A DNA stretch of 64,000 bases from Citromicrobium bathyomarinum (GCF_021021475.1 NZ_JAINWL010000001.1:930001-994000); one strand, 5' to 3'. Numbered from the stretch's first letter, positions 45,769 through 55,015 are shown. Notes: generated by a model not told the origin, from the letters alone. Translations and numbers: made by a program.

Positions 45769-46392
45769 TCAGAGCCCGAAGGCGCCGCGCAGCCCGTCGA
45801 TCACATATTGCGCGGCCAGCGCCGCGAGCAGCACGCCGAGCAGGCGGGTGATGACCGATTCGACCTTGTCGCCGAACAGCCGCATCAGCGGGCCCGCCGC
45901 GATCAACGCGACGGCAGTGATCGCGAGCACCGCGGCCAGCGCGCCCAGCACAACGGCCATTTGCTCGACGGATTCCGCCTCGTTCATCAGCAGCATGATC
46001 GCGGCAATCGCGCCCGGCCCGGCAAGCATCGGCATCGCCATCGGGAAGACCGAGACGTCCTCCACTTCCGGGCTCGCCGCGATCCGCTCCGCGCGTTCCT
46101 CGCGCCGCTGGGTGCGCTTTTCGAACACCATTTCCCACGCGATCCAGAACAGCATCAGTCCGCCCGCGATCCGGAAGCTGTCGAGCTCGATATGCAGTGC
46201 GGCGAGCAGGTCGACCCCGAACAGCGCGAACACCAGCAGGATAGCCGCCGCGATCAGGCACGCGCGCAGCGCCATGTTGCGCCGCTGCTGCGCGCTCGCG
46301 CCCTTGGTCAGCCCGGCATAGATCGGCGCGCAGCCCGGCGGGTCGACCACGACGAAGAAGGTCACGAAGGCGGAGAGGAAAAGCTCGAACAT
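45769..46392 (-). CDS. MarC-family membrane protein
   Basis: The 207-residue product has six membrane helices and starts MFELFLSAFVTFFVVVDPPG, with the PP and later RRNMALRACLIAAAILL and FPMAMPMLAGPGAIAAIMLL, the UPF0056/MarC pattern. The function of the family is not established; a link to antibiotic resistance was withdrawn in E. coli (recalled). It lies 78 bases from the serine hydrolase gene and 21 from the lipoprotein gene, in the same direction. Confidence 0.9.
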   Translation of the reverse strand: MFELFLSAFVTFFVVVDPPGCAPIYAGLTKGASAQQRRNMALRACLIAAAILLVFALFGVDLLAALHIELDSFRIAGGLMLFWIAWEMVFEKRTQRREERAERIAASPEVEDVSVFPMAMPMLAGPGAIAAIMLLMNEAESVEQMAVVLGALAAVLAITAVALIAAGPLMRLFGDKVESVITRLLGVLLAALAAQYVIDGLRGAFGL

Positions 46393-46413
46393 AGGGGCGC
46401 GGCGCTCTCTCGG

Positions 46414-47178
46414 TCAGTCTTCAGGCGGTGAAACGAGGCGCTTGTCGACAATCGTCTCCCACGCGCCAGAAGTGTAGTAGTCCGCGCGAACGTGTTTGGT
46501 TCCGTCCGGCAGCTGCTCCCACACCCAGCGCAGCGTGCCATCGCGGGAGATCTGCTCGCCTCGCTTGGCGTCGCCCCCAGGCCCGAGCGTGGGCGGCGGT
46601 GGCACCGTGGCGCCCCCTTTCGGGCAGTCGGCCACCAGGCCCTGCACCGCGTCATAGGCGGTCGCGACGATTTCATCGGGATCGCGCTCTACCGGTGCAG
46701 GCTGCGGATCGTCGTAGCCGCCGACGTCGTAGGCCCATTCGTACTCGTCGTCGTTGCGATCGCGCGTCCACACGGTCACGAAATCGCCGACCAGGCCCTC
46801 GGGATCGCGGAAGCGCCCCATGCTCACCGCCATCCGCCCGTCGCAGCTCATCATCACGGTACGCGGCGACCACTGGACTGCTGCCGGCGGATTTTCGAGC
46901 GTCGCCAGCACCGCCTGCGCAGGCACCGGGCCGTTGCGGCCGTGCAGCAGCGCACCGTCGGCGGCGAAATCGCGGAATGCGGTCCACTGCCCCTTCTCGC
47001 GCGCGGCCCGGGCGAACTCGCTCTCGCGCGCGACCACCAGGCTCGGCTGGGCAGTATATTGCGTGGAGGCGAGCGCGCGGTCGATCCGGTCACGCGGGAT
47101 ACGCGGCTGACCACCCGCCGCACACGCACCCAGCGTTGCGGCAAGCGCGATCAGCGCAATGGTCGACGTGGCGCGCAT
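46414..47178 (-). CDS. Lipoprotein with SnoaL/DUF4440-like N-terminal half
   Basis: The 254-residue product has a lipoprotein signal ending in LGAC (Cys19). The first half has FARAAREKGQWTAFRDFAAD, which resembles the DUF4440/SnoaL-type cone fold, and continues to WTRDRNDDEYEWAYDVGG. The second half is Pro- and Gly-rich with a beta-strand-like tail (TLRWVWEQLPDGTKHVRADY). Function is not known. The start ATG shares one base with the folD stop, so it is the downstream partner of folD. Confidence 0.7.
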   Translation of the reverse strand: MRATSTIALIALAATLGACAAGGQPRIPRDRIDRALASTQYTAQPSLVVARESEFARAAREKGQWTAFRDFAADGALLHGRNGPVPAQAVLATLENPPAAVQWSPRTVMMSCDGRMAVSMGRFRDPEGLVGDFVTVWTRDRNDDEYEWAYDVGGYDDPQPAPVERDPDEIVATAYDAVQGLVADCPKGGATVPPPPTLGPGGDAKRGEQISRDGTLRWVWEQLPDGTKHVRADYYTSGAWETIVDKRLVSPPED

Positions 47179-48071
47179 TATAACCCCTCCGGCAGTTCCA
47201 GCCCTTCATGCCTATAGGCTGCGACCAGCGTATTGCGAAGCAGCACCGCGATGGTCATCGGGCCGACCCCGCCGGGGACCGGAGTGATCGCGCCCGCGAC
47301 CTCTTTCGCGGCCTCGAAGTCGACATCGCCGACGAGACGCCCCTTGGTTTCACCCTCTGCAGGGGCAAGCCGGTTTATCCCGACATCGATCACCGTCGCG
47401 CCGGGCTTGAGCCAGTCGGCCTTGACCATTTCCGGGCGGCCAACCGCGGCGACGACGATATCTGCGCGGCGGACGACCTCGGGCAAGTCGCTGGTGCGGC
47501 TGTGCGCAATGGTCACCGTGGCATTCGCGTCGAGCAGCAGCTGCGCCATCGGCTTGCCGACGATGTTGGAGCGGCCGATGACGACCGCGTTCATCCCCGA
47601 CAGGTCGCCCAGCCGGTCGCGCAGCATCATCATGCAGCCCAGCGGCGTACACGGCACAAAGCCCTGCTGGCCGACCATCAGCCGCCCCGCGCTTTCGACA
47701 TGAAACCCGTCGACATCCTTGCCCGGGTCGATCGCTGCGATCACCGCCTGTTCGTCGAGGTCGCCGGGCAGAGGCAGCTGGACGAGGATGCCGTCGACCG
47801 CCGGATCGTCGTTGAGCTGCTCGACCAGCGCGATCAGCACATCCTCGGTGGTGTCGGCGGCCAGGCGATGCTCGAAGCTCTCCATATTGGCAGCCACGGT
47901 CGCCTTGGCCTTGGAGCGGACATAGACATCGCTCGCCGGGTCTTCACCGACCAGCACCACCGCGAGGCCAGCCTTGCGCCCCGCCTTCTCGGCGAAGATT
48001 GCGGCGTGTTCGCCGACCGTTTCGCGCAAGTTTGCCGCGAAGGCCTTCCCGTCGATCAGCTGTGCGCTCAC
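47178..48071 (-). CDS. folD: Bifunctional methylenetetrahydrofolate dehydrogenase/cyclohydrolase FolD
   Basis: FolD interconverts methylene- and formyl-tetrahydrofolate in one-carbon metabolism, in the cytoplasm. The 297-residue product has [20 protein letters not shown], the NADP site with [17 protein letters not shown], and the C-terminal [18 protein letters not shown], all family hallmarks. It starts with GTG at 48071, overlapping the yggT stop (GTGA). The next gene downstream shares one base. Confidence 0.97.
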   Translation of the reverse strand: MSAQLIDGKAFAANLRETVGEHAAIFAEKAGRKAGLAVVLVGEDPASDVYVRSKAKATVAANMESFEHRLAADTTEDVLIALVEQLNDDPAVDGILVQLPLPGDLDEQAVIAAIDPGKDVDGFHVESAGRLMVGQQGFVPCTPLGCMMMLRDRLGDLSGMNAVVIGRSNIVGKPMAQLLLDANATVTIAHSRTSDLPEVVRRADIVVAAVGRPEMVKADWLKPGATVIDVGINRLAPAEGETKGRLVGDVDFEAAKEVAGAITPVPGGVGPMTIAVLLRNTLVAAYRHEGLELPEGL

Positions 48072-48364
48072 GCAAGGCTCCGGATGACCGATTCGAGGAT
48101 GATGAGGAAGATCTGCAGCACGATGATCAGCACCAGCGGCGAGAAATCGATCGCACCGGTCTGCGGCAGCATCCTGCGGATCGGGCTGAGGACCGGATCG
48201 AGCAGCGAATTGATCGAGCGGTAGACCGCGACAACGAAGTCATTGCCGCGGCTGACGACGTTGAACGCGAGCAGCAGACCGATTACGAACTGGACGATGA
48301 TCAGCATCACGAACACGTTCGTGAGCAGTTCGACGATCTGGTAGATGGTGTAGAGGGCTTGCAT
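48068..48364 (-). CDS. YggT-family membrane protein
   Basis: The 98-residue product has two membrane helices and the segment [20 protein letters not shown], with [12 protein letters not shown] afterwards, which is the YggT repeat. In other bacteria the family is linked to ion homeostasis or cell division, without a firm function. Its stop overlaps folD by four bases, and argB lies 75 bases upstream. Confidence 0.9.
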   Translation of the reverse strand: MQALYTIYQIVELLTNVFVMLIIVQFVIGLLLAFNVVSRGNDFVVAVYRSINSLLDPVLSPIRRMLPQTGAIDFSPLVLIIVLQIFLIILESVIRSLA

Positions 48365-48439
48365 GGTGGCCCTGTCTCCTGAGGTTTCGGTTGAGCGTCT
48401 TAGGAGAGTAAGACGCCTCTGAGCGAAGGCAAGGCCGCC

Positions 48440-49372
48440 CTAGCCGTTTTCGGCCGCCCTGACGAGCGTACCCGCACCGCGGGCGGTGAAGAACTCGAGC
48501 AGCATCGCATGATCGACCCGCCCGTCGAGAATGACCGCCGCCTCGCACCCGGCACGGGTCGCAGAAAGGCAGGTCTCCAGCTTGGGGATCATCCCGCCGG
48601 TGATGACGCCCTGAGCCCGCAGCGCCTCGATCTTCTGCTCGTCGAGCTCGGTCACCAGGTTGCCCTCGCCGTCGAGCACGCCCGCCACATCGGTCAGCAG
48701 CAGCAGCCGCGCCGCGCCGAGCGCACCGGCCAAAGCACCGGCCATGGTGTCGGCATTGATATTGAACGTCTCGCCATGCTCGCCCGCACCGATCGGGGCG
48801 ATCACGGGGATCAGGCCGCCGCTGGTGGCCAGTTCGATCACCGAGGCATCGATCGCAGCCGGTTCGCCAACGAAGCCGAGATCGACCACCTGTTCGATCG
48901 CGCTGTCCTCGGTGCGCGTGTCGCGGGCGACCTTGCGCGCGCGGACCAAGCCCGCATCCTTGCCCGAAATGCCCAGCGCGCGGCCACCGGCGGCGTGGAT
49001 CGCGGCGACGATCTGTTTGTTGATCGCGCCCGAGAGGACCATCTCGGCAATCTCGACCGTTGCCTCGTCGGTCACCCGCAGGCCATCGACGAAGCTGCTT
49101 TCGACACCCAGCCTCCCCAACATCGCGCCGATCTGCGGCCCCCCGCCGTGAACCACCACGGGGTTGATGCCGACCGCCTTCAGCAGCACGATATCCTGCG
49201 CGAAGCTGGCCGCGGCGGCATGATCGCCCATCGCGTGGCCGCCGTACTTCACCACGAAGGTGCGCCCGGCGTAGCGGCGCAGATAGGGCAGCGCCTCGAT
49301 CAGGACGCTGGCCTTGGCGCCCGCGTCCAGCGACGGGTCGGCTGCGGAGGGGGTCTGCGGGGTCTCGCTCAT
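48440..49372 (-). CDS. argB: Acetylglutamate kinase
   Basis: ArgB phosphorylates N-acetylglutamate in arginine synthesis. The 310-residue product has [12 protein letters not shown] (nucleotide-binding Lys), [19 protein letters not shown], and a C-terminal [20 protein letters not shown], all highly conserved. The N-terminal extension of about 25 residues fits ArgB types that bind arginine as a feedback inhibitor. It lies in a leftward row with yggT and folD. Confidence 0.97.
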   Translation of the reverse strand: MSETPQTPSAADPSLDAGAKASVLIEALPYLRRYAGRTFVVKYGGHAMGDHAAAASFAQDIVLLKAVGINPVVVHGGGPQIGAMLGRLGVESSFVDGLRVTDEATVEIAEMVLSGAINKQIVAAIHAAGGRALGISGKDAGLVRARKVARDTRTEDSAIEQVVDLGFVGEPAAIDASVIELATSGGLIPVIAPIGAGEHGETFNINADTMAGALAGALGAARLLLLTDVAGVLDGEGNLVTELDEQKIEALRAQGVITGGMIPKLETCLSATRAGCEAAVILDGRVDHAMLLEFFTARGAGTLVRAAENG

Positions 49373-49441
49373 TTTCCGCGCGCTAGCCGCACTCGCCCGA
49401 TTTGGGAAGGCGGGACTATGCCCACCCTGCCCGTCATGGCG

Positions 49442-49693
49442 CTACTCGTCGGGAGTCGTTTCCGCTTCCGGCATTGCGTCTGGCTGAGCAGCCTCGTCGG
49501 TGGGCGCGGGCGTCATCGCCGTGTCCGGCGTATCGACCGGCACCGCGTCCGGATCCTCGTCGGTGACGATCAACTCGCCGCCGCTCTGGTCGGTAGCGTC
49601 GGCCTCGTAGGTCTTTTCGTCCGCCTGCGAGCAGGCTGCGAGCCCGAGCATCGCGGCCAACGGCAGGGCGAGAGCGGCAGTTCGGTTCATCAT
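49442..49693 (-). CDS. Small acidic lipoprotein
   Basis: The 83-residue product has a lipoprotein signal ending in LAAC (Cys21), followed by an acidic, Pro/Thr/Ala-rich tail without a fold I recognise (DEDPDAVPVDTPDTAM). A GGAGACC-type site lies upstream of ATG. It is 26 bases after the stop of the TM protein in the same direction, so they may be cotranscribed. Confidence 0.7.
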   Translation of the reverse strand: MMNRTAALALPLAAMLGLAACSQADEKTYEADATDQSGGELIVTDEDPDAVPVDTPDTAMTPAPTDEAAQPDAMPEAETTPDE

Positions 49694-49719
49694 CGCAGGT
49701 CTCCAGTCAGGTATGGTCT

Positions 49720-49989
49720 CTAGTCGGCAGGCGTGGCCTGAGTGTCAGGCATAGCGGCCTCGCCGCCATCAAGCGAGTCGGTCGTCGCAGTTGCATCCTC
49801 GCCCGCGGTGCTGTCGAGGTCGGTGTTGAGCCGTTCTTCCTGCGTGGTCGTGGCGCTGTCGGGCAGAGCAGGCTCGTCGCCATCGGCGTTGAGGAAGACG
49901 ATCACGGCGGCCACGGCCAGCACGACGATCACTGCGAACCACAGCCACTTGCTCGATCCGCTCTTCTGAATTGCGTCGTCGTCTGCCAT
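49720..49989 (-). CDS. Small single-pass membrane protein with acidic tail
   Basis: The 89-residue product has a short charged N-terminus, one membrane helix (WLWFAVIVVLAVAAVIVFL, about 14-33) and an Asp/Thr-rich periplasmic tail (TTTQEERLNTDLDS, then DATATTDSLDGGE). AGGAGACAGGA precedes the ATG. No function is known. The duplicated element copy 2 lies 76 bases upstream. Confidence 0.75.
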   Translation of the reverse strand: MADDDAIQKSGSSKWLWFAVIVVLAVAAVIVFLNADGDEPALPDSATTTQEERLNTDLDSTAGEDATATTDSLDGGEAAMPDTQATPAD

Positions 49990-50065
49990 TATCCTGTCTC
50001 CTGTTGCGTTGGGTTACCCGAACAAGCCGCGAGGGCGCCGCGCAGTTCCGAAAGCGGCTGCGAGC

Positions 50066-50107
50066 CTGACACACCTGACACACAGTCCAGGGACCAAAAA
50101 ACCCGCC
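50066..50107 (-). repeat. Duplicated intergenic element, copy 2
   Basis: Read leftward: GGCGGG (50107-50102), six T, four bases, then the 26-base core (50091-50066) with GTGTCAG twice, two bases apart. It matches copy 1 at 23 of 26 core positions with equal spacing to the T-run. A GC-rich stem (CCGCCG ... CGGCGG, about 50102-50132) stands before the Ts. The gene downstream starts 76 bases later, against 68 for copy 1. Confidence 0.7.
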
Positions 50108-50294
50108 GCGCCCGCTGCGCGCAGGAGCGGCGGCCACAGGACTGGAACGCGAAACCGGGTCATCCCCGCCATGCTAGCCGAGCCGCTGCGAGTAGGACAG
50201 CCAGGGCTCCGCATGGCCCTGCTCGACCGCGTTATGCGGGCCGCCGTGGATATTTGCGGGCGATCGCGCATTATCCATCCCGGGCGCTCAGCGC

Positions 50295-50309
50295 TGGCAC
50301 GCGCGATGC
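50295..50309 (+). promoter_or_regulatory. Sigma-54-like site before the FNT-type gene
   Basis: TGGCAC (50295-50300), five bases, then ATGC (50306-50309) fits the -24/-12 consensus with one mismatch (A for T). It begins with the same TGGCACGC as the flgB and fliK sites. Transcription would start about 16 bases before the ATG at 50336. Confidence 0.4.
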
Positions 50310-50335
50310 CTGCCGGCACAACAAGGTTGTATCGC

Positions 50336-51274
50336 ATGGCAGAGCAAGAAGGCCCGGATCGGGACAAGCCGCAGGGCGTGGACGCAGCCAGGGAGAGCGG
50401 CCACGACATCGTGCGCGAGGATCTGGACGATCACGAGCGCGAGATCGTCTCCAGCCACGAGGTCGCCAGCGCCCGGCTGGTCCACGAGATCATCCGCCAG
50501 CGCGGGATCGACGAGCTGGAGCGCCCCGCCTCCGCGCTCCTGTGGTCGGCGATTGCCGCAGGCTTCGTGATCGGCCTGTCGCCCTTCGCGATCGGCATTT
50601 TTACCAGTGAAGTGGCCGACGGGCCGTGGATGCCGCTGCTGATGGCGCTGGGCTACGCGATCGGCTTCATCGCGGTGATCTCAGGGCGGCTGCAATTGTT
50701 CACCGAGAGCACGATCACCGCAGTGATCCCGCTGGCGACCACGCCATGCTGGCGCAATTTCCACCGCACCCTGCGGCTGTGGGCGATCGTACTGGCGGGC
50801 AATATGGTCGGCACCTTCGCCTTCGCCCTGTTCGTCCACTTCAACCTCGCGGGCCAGCCAGAGATCGGCCGCCAGATCCAGCAGAATTCGCTGGACGCAA
50901 TCACGCTATACATGGCCGCGCCCTTCCTGAAGGGCATCCCGGCCGGCTTCATGCTCGCCGCGCTGGTGTGGGCGATGCCCAATCTCGAACGGCAGGAGAT
51001 TTTCATCATCGCCGCGATCACCGGCCTGATGCACCTTGGCGGAGTCGCGCACTCGATCGTCGGATCGGCGGAGCTGTGGATCACCATGCTCGACGGGAAC
51101 ATCGGCCTGGCGCAGGGCCTGTCCGGGTTTCTGGTGCCTGCGGTCCTCGGCAATGTGGTGGGCGGCGGGGTGCTGTTCGCGCTGCTCGCCCATGCGCAGG
51201 TCGTGCCCGAGCTCGACACTGGCTACGTCTATGGCGAGGAACGCCCCCGCACGCGCCGCAACCGGAGGCGCTAG
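50336..51274 (+). CDS. Formate/nitrite transporter (FNT)-family protein
   Basis: The 312-residue product has an acidic N-terminal cytoplasmic part (about 1-70) and six membrane helices. SPFAIGIFTSEVADGPWMPL, FTESTITAVIPLAT and GNMVGTFAFALFV fit the FNT channel fold. The family moves formate, nitrite or hydrosulfide; this subtype with a long N-terminus has no known substrate. ATG at 50336 is chosen because AAGG lies nine bases upstream. Confidence 0.8.
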   Translation: MAEQEGPDRDKPQGVDAARESGHDIVREDLDDHEREIVSSHEVASARLVHEIIRQRGIDELERPASALLWSAIAAGFVIGLSPFAIGIFTSEVADGPWMPLLMALGYAIGFIAVISGRLQLFTESTITAVIPLATTPCWRNFHRTLRLWAIVLAGNMVGTFAFALFVHFNLAGQPEIGRQIQQNSLDAITLYMAAPFLKGIPAGFMLAALVWAMPNLERQEIFIIAAITGLMHLGGVAHSIVGSAELWITMLDGNIGLAQGLSGFLVPAVLGNVVGGGVLFALLAHAQVVPELDTGYVYGEERPRTRRNRRR

Positions 51275-51353
51275 CCCAAACCCTCTCCCCAAAGCGTTGC
51301 GACACGGGCGCACGGGCCTATGATCGCAGCGGGCTTTGCAAGCGGGGGCGAAC

Positions 51354-51800
51354 ATGAGTGACTGGGATGACACGCGCGAGCGCAGGACGGCACAGACCGA
51401 AGTGACCTTCCAGCGCCCGGCGATCGTCGCGGGGCTCTATCTGGCGACGCTGATCCTTGGCCTCTCGGTCTTCGTCGGGCTGATCCTCGCCTATGTCTGG
51501 CGCGGGGAGAATGATGGGGAGCCGTGGGAGGAAAGCCACTTCACCTATCTGATCCGCACCTTCTGGATCGGCTTTGGGGTAAGCGTCGCGATGGTGGTCA
51601 CCGTGCTGGGCGCAGCGGTGTGGATCGCAGCGGCAAACCCTTCCCGGGACGACCCGCCCGCAGAGCTGGTCGTTCTGGTGGTCGCGATGGTCGGGGCCGG
51701 GTTTCTGACGATGATCTGGTATTGCGTGCGCAGCGTCCTGTCGCTGGTCGCCGCGGCCAACCGGCGGCCGATGCCCAACCCGCAGACCTGGTGGTTCTAG
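51354..51800 (+). CDS. Membrane protein with three helices (DUF4870-like)
   Basis: The 148-residue product has three membrane segments (about 25-47, 67-91 and 105-124) and ends NPQTWWF. The pattern TYLIRTFWIGFGVSVAMVV and WYCVRSVLSLVAAANRRPMP resembles the DUF4870 family. GGGGGCG lies a few bases before the ATG. It follows the transporter by 79 bases and its role is unknown. Confidence 0.65.
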   Translation: MSDWDDTRERRTAQTEVTFQRPAIVAGLYLATLILGLSVFVGLILAYVWRGENDGEPWEESHFTYLIRTFWIGFGVSVAMVVTVLGAAVWIAAANPSRDDPPAELVVLVVAMVGAGFLTMIWYCVRSVLSLVAAANRRPMPNPQTWWF

Positions 51801-51913
51801 GCGGGCCGACGCGCGGGCCGGTGGCAATCCGCAACCGAACTCCCGCTTTTTTTGAATGACTTAGCCCGCGCCGTTTACCTCCTGTTGAGAGGTTTCGCGC
51901 GAACATCGCGCGC

Positions 51914-52471
51914 ATGGGTGAGGAGTCTCATTACCGGCGCACCGGCCTGCGCAGCAGCCAGCGTGGCACGCCGCGCGCGAACGCCCGCGCATCCTCGTGG
52001 CGCGGCGCGATCACCCCGCTGACCATCGTGCTGCCGCTCGGCCTGTTTGCAGTCCTGTTCCCGTGGAAGGCGGTGATGGGAGAGGCGGCGAGCGACAATC
52101 CGTCCGCGCCCGTGCCGGTCTCCGCGCAATTCGCGCTGTGCGTGGGCGGATCGCGCCATACCTGCGTGGTCGATGGCGACACGATCTGGCTTCATGGCGA
52201 GAAGATCCGCATCGCCGATATCGACGCGCCGGAGATTTCCCAGCCGTCCTGCGAGGCCGAGCGGATCGCCGGCACCCGCGCGACCGAGCGCCTGACCCGG
52301 TGGCTCAACGAAGGCGCGTTCGAAGTCCACCCCACCCCCGACGGCCGCGACACCGACCGCTACGGCCGCAAACTGCGCGTCCTCGCACGCAGCGGCGAGA
52401 GCGCGGTCGAGACGCTGGAGGCGGAGGGGCTGGCTACCCGCTGGGGCGGCAACGGGCGGGAGTGGTGTTGA
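51914..52471 (+). CDS. SNase-like (thermonuclease) protein
   Basis: The 185-residue product has an N-terminal membrane anchor (about 34-52) and a staphylococcal-nuclease domain (about 75-185). CVVDGDTIWLHGEKIRIADI with DAPE and later DRYGRKLRVLARSGESAVE are the classic motifs, including the Arg and Glu of the active site. It is probably exported or anchored. The gene is in the same direction as the two before it. Confidence 0.88.
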   Translation: MGEESHYRRTGLRSSQRGTPRANARASSWRGAITPLTIVLPLGLFAVLFPWKAVMGEAASDNPSAPVPVSAQFALCVGGSRHTCVVDGDTIWLHGEKIRIADIDAPEISQPSCEAERIAGTRATERLTRWLNEGAFEVHPTPDGRDTDRYGRKLRVLARSGESAVETLEAEGLATRWGGNGREWC

Positions 52472-52513
52472 GGGGCTGGAACGCGCACATGCCAAACTAC
52501 TGGGAAAGGAAAA

Positions 52514-53869
52514 TCACGACGCTCCCGCTACGCTGCTATCTGCAACTTCTGTATACGCTTGATCGATTATAGAACCATATTTTCGTTCTACCATCTTGGT
52601 AGCGTCTGATTCGAATTCAGGGTGTTCGCGAGATATTCCTAGTATATTGCTAGCTATGGATATTGAATTGTGATGGAAATCGCCCAATCTTTCGCACTGT
52701 ATTTCAAGCGAACGAATGAGATGCTCCATCGAAGATCCAATGTCGCCTTCGTCGAACTCGCATTTAGCAAGGAAATTCAGCGCTCTTGCCGTGTGGGGAT
52801 GCCTCTCACCGAAGAGCGTGCGCGACTCTTTGAGATTTAGCTCTAGTAGCTTTCGCGCTTCTGAGATCTTCCCTTTAACTCGTAATGTTTCAGCTAGACC
52901 GTTGCGCGCTGCCGCAATCACTTCATTGTCGCATGCATTCGCAACCAATCCAGACAGGGCCCGGCTGTGAAAATCCTCGGCGGAATTCAGATCGCCACCC
53001 ACGAAGTTTATATTCCCCATATTCATGAGTAGATTGAAGTAAAAGCAATCTTCACGCTTGCCTAACTTCTCAAAAGTAGCCAAGGCTGCTGTGGTCTGCA
53101 CCCGCGCTTCGTCCAATTCACCTAAGTCATACAACTGCCCGGCCATTAGCGCTCGGGCTTTTGCAGTAGCCTCGCTCAACTCACCATATGACTTAGCGGT
53201 TTTTTCCACCAAGCGAGTACTTAAGCTTAGTGCGGTCCTCTGGTCGCCTGCATACCATAAGAACCTTGAAGCTTGTCCAAGCGCATACTCTGACTCATGG
53301 AGCATCAAAGACTTGCTGTAAGCATCGGCAGCGCCCGGCCAGTCAGCTCTTTCAGCGCGAGACATCGCGATGCCGAGGAAAGCTGACGCGGCGTCTTTAA
53401 GTTGGGGATCAATGGCTCTCAAATATTCAGAAAAGTGTCTCTCCGCATCATCCAACTCCCGCCTATTAAAAGCCACCAGCGCTTCAGAGAATGTCTCCTC
53501 ATAGCCTGAAGACAAATCATCAAATCGCCCTTGCAGCTCCGCATTCTGCTGCACTGAGAGATTATAGGCCTCTCTTACATCCTTTAATTTTTTATCAAGT
53601 TCAGATATTTGAATTCGTAAGCTGGCTTCATTTCCTTTTGATACACCCTCAACCGTCCCTAGAAGCTCCTCCCGCTCAGCCTCGAGTATTTTCCGAAATT
53701 CCTCCAAAGTAGGGATTTCGTTGCTGTGGTGATTTTTGGCACCCGACCAGTGCTTAAATATGGCCCAACCCGCCAAAGCGACAGCACCAATAATGGCTCC
53801 CAAAATACCGAGTGCGCGAGCGTTTTGCTCTTCCCCTATGAATTTGAAGAACTCTACCAAGGTCTCCAT
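52514..53869 (-). CDS. AT-rich TPR protein with N-terminal anchor and coiled coil
   Basis: The 451-residue product has a membrane helix (about 21-39, GILGAIIGAVALAGWAIFK), a charged coiled coil (about 55-120), and several TPR units of about 42 residues in the second half, one of kinesin-light-chain type (LFGERHPHTARALNFLAKCE). By eye its codons end in A or T much more often than its neighbours' codons. It starts 14 bases after the nrdB stop, on the same strand. No family is certain. It looks foreign; it could be a scaffold for another protein. Confidence 0.75.
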   Translation of the reverse strand: METLVEFFKFIGEEQNARALGILGAIIGAVALAGWAIFKHWSGAKNHHSNEIPTLEEFRKILEAEREELLGTVEGVSKGNEASLRIQISELDKKLKDVREAYNLSVQQNAELQGRFDDLSSGYEETFSEALVAFNRRELDDAERHFSEYLRAIDPQLKDAASAFLGIAMSRAERADWPGAADAYSKSLMLHESEYALGQASRFLWYAGDQRTALSLSTRLVEKTAKSYGELSEATAKARALMAGQLYDLGELDEARVQTTAALATFEKLGKREDCFYFNLLMNMGNINFVGGDLNSAEDFHSRALSGLVANACDNEVIAAARNGLAETLRVKGKISEARKLLELNLKESRTLFGERHPHTARALNFLAKCEFDEGDIGSSMEHLIRSLEIQCERLGDFHHNSISIASNILGISREHPEFESDATKMVERKYGSIIDQAYTEVADSSVAGAS

Positions 53870-53883
53870 ACTCGTTTCGAGGC

Positions 53884-54948
53884 TTACTCCGCCGCCTGCA
53901 CGCCCCCAGCATCATCGCCGAACAGCCCCGGGCCGTCGTCCTCGGCGCCTTCCACCTCGTTCGCGGCCTTGGCCTTGTTGCGCTTGTCGAAGGTGCTCCA
54001 CACCGTGTTCCAGTCGCCCTTGGTGGCGCCCTTGGAATATTCGGTGGCGCGCTGTTCGAAGAAGTTGGCGTGCTCCACGCCGTTGAGCAGCGGGGTCAGC
54101 CAGGGCAGCGGGTGCTCGTCGATCATGTAGATCGGCTGGAGGCCCAGCTGGCCCAGCCGCCAGTCCGCGATGTAGCGGATGTACTTCTTGATTTCCTTCG
54201 CGGTCATGCCGCTGACCGGGCCCATTTCGAAGGCGAGGTCGATGAAGTTGTCTTCCAGCCGCACCGACTTCTGGCAGATGTCGATGATGTCTTCCTTCAC
54301 CGCCTTGGTGTAGCAGTCCCGCTCCCGCACGAATTCGTGGAACAGGCGGATGATGCCTTCGCAGTGGAGGCTTTCGTCGCGGACCGACCAGCTGACGATC
54401 TGGCCCATGCCCTTCATCTTGTTGAAGCGCGGGAAGTTCATCAGCATCGCGAAGCTGGCGAACAGCTGCATGCCTTCGGTAAAGCCGCCGAACGCGGCGA
54501 GCGTGCGCGCGATATCCTCGTCCGTGTCGACCCCGAACTGCTGCAGGTAGTCGTGCTTGTCCTTCATCTCCTCGTACTCGAGGAACATGCCGTACTCGCT
54601 CTCGGGCATGCCGATCGTGTCGAGCAGGTGGCTGTAGGCCGCGATGTGGATCGTCTCCATGTTGGAGAAGGACGCGAGCATCATCTTGATCTCGGTCGGC
54701 TTGAACACCCGGCCGTATTTCTCGTGATAGCAGTCCTGCACCTCGACATCGGCCTGGGTGAAGAAGCGGAAGATCTGGGTGAGCAGGTTACGCTCGTGCT
54801 CGGACAGCTTCTGCGCCCAGTCGCGGCAATCCTCGCCCAGCGGCACTTCCTCGGGCATCCAGTGAACCTGCTGCTGGCGCTTCCAGAAGTCGTACGCCCA
54901 CGGATATTCGAAAGGCTTGTAGGTCTTGCGGGCTTCGAGCAGCGACAT
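53884..54948 (-). CDS. nrdB: Ribonucleotide reductase class I, beta subunit
   Basis: NrdB carries the di-iron tyrosyl radical used by NrdA to reduce ribonucleotides. The 354-residue product has the metal set: Asp67, Glu98 and His101, and Tyr105 (METIHIAAYSHL), spaced as in E. coli D84, E115, H118, Y122; the second metal set lies in RDESLHCEG. So it is the Tyr-radical type. The C-terminus is an acidic tail ending in VQAAE. No ATP-cone is present. A GANTC-containing palindrome lies upstream. Confidence 0.96.
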   Translation of the reverse strand: MSLLEARKTYKPFEYPWAYDFWKRQQQVHWMPEEVPLGEDCRDWAQKLSEHERNLLTQIFRFFTQADVEVQDCYHEKYGRVFKPTEIKMMLASFSNMETIHIAAYSHLLDTIGMPESEYGMFLEYEEMKDKHDYLQQFGVDTDEDIARTLAAFGGFTEGMQLFASFAMLMNFPRFNKMKGMGQIVSWSVRDESLHCEGIIRLFHEFVRERDCYTKAVKEDIIDICQKSVRLEDNFIDLAFEMGPVSGMTAKEIKKYIRYIADWRLGQLGLQPIYMIDEHPLPWLTPLLNGVEHANFFEQRATEYSKGATKGDWNTVWSTFDKRNKAKAANEVEGAEDDGPGLFGDDAGGVQAAE

Positions 54949-55015
54949 TGGGTGTTCTCCGGGGCGCGGGGGCCTTCTTCGGTGTTTACGATCTTACTGG
55001 GTGGACCAACATAAG

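Larger units (their letters stand above)
49990..50335. other. Divergent intergenic region with element copy 2 and a sigma-54-like site
   Basis: This 346-base gap separates the leftward small membrane protein from the rightward FNT-type gene. It holds the duplicated element (50066-50107) and, near its right end, the sigma-54-like site at 50295-50309. In the remainder I find no gene; the frame that runs through it into the transporter is not protein-like. Confidence 0.5.
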
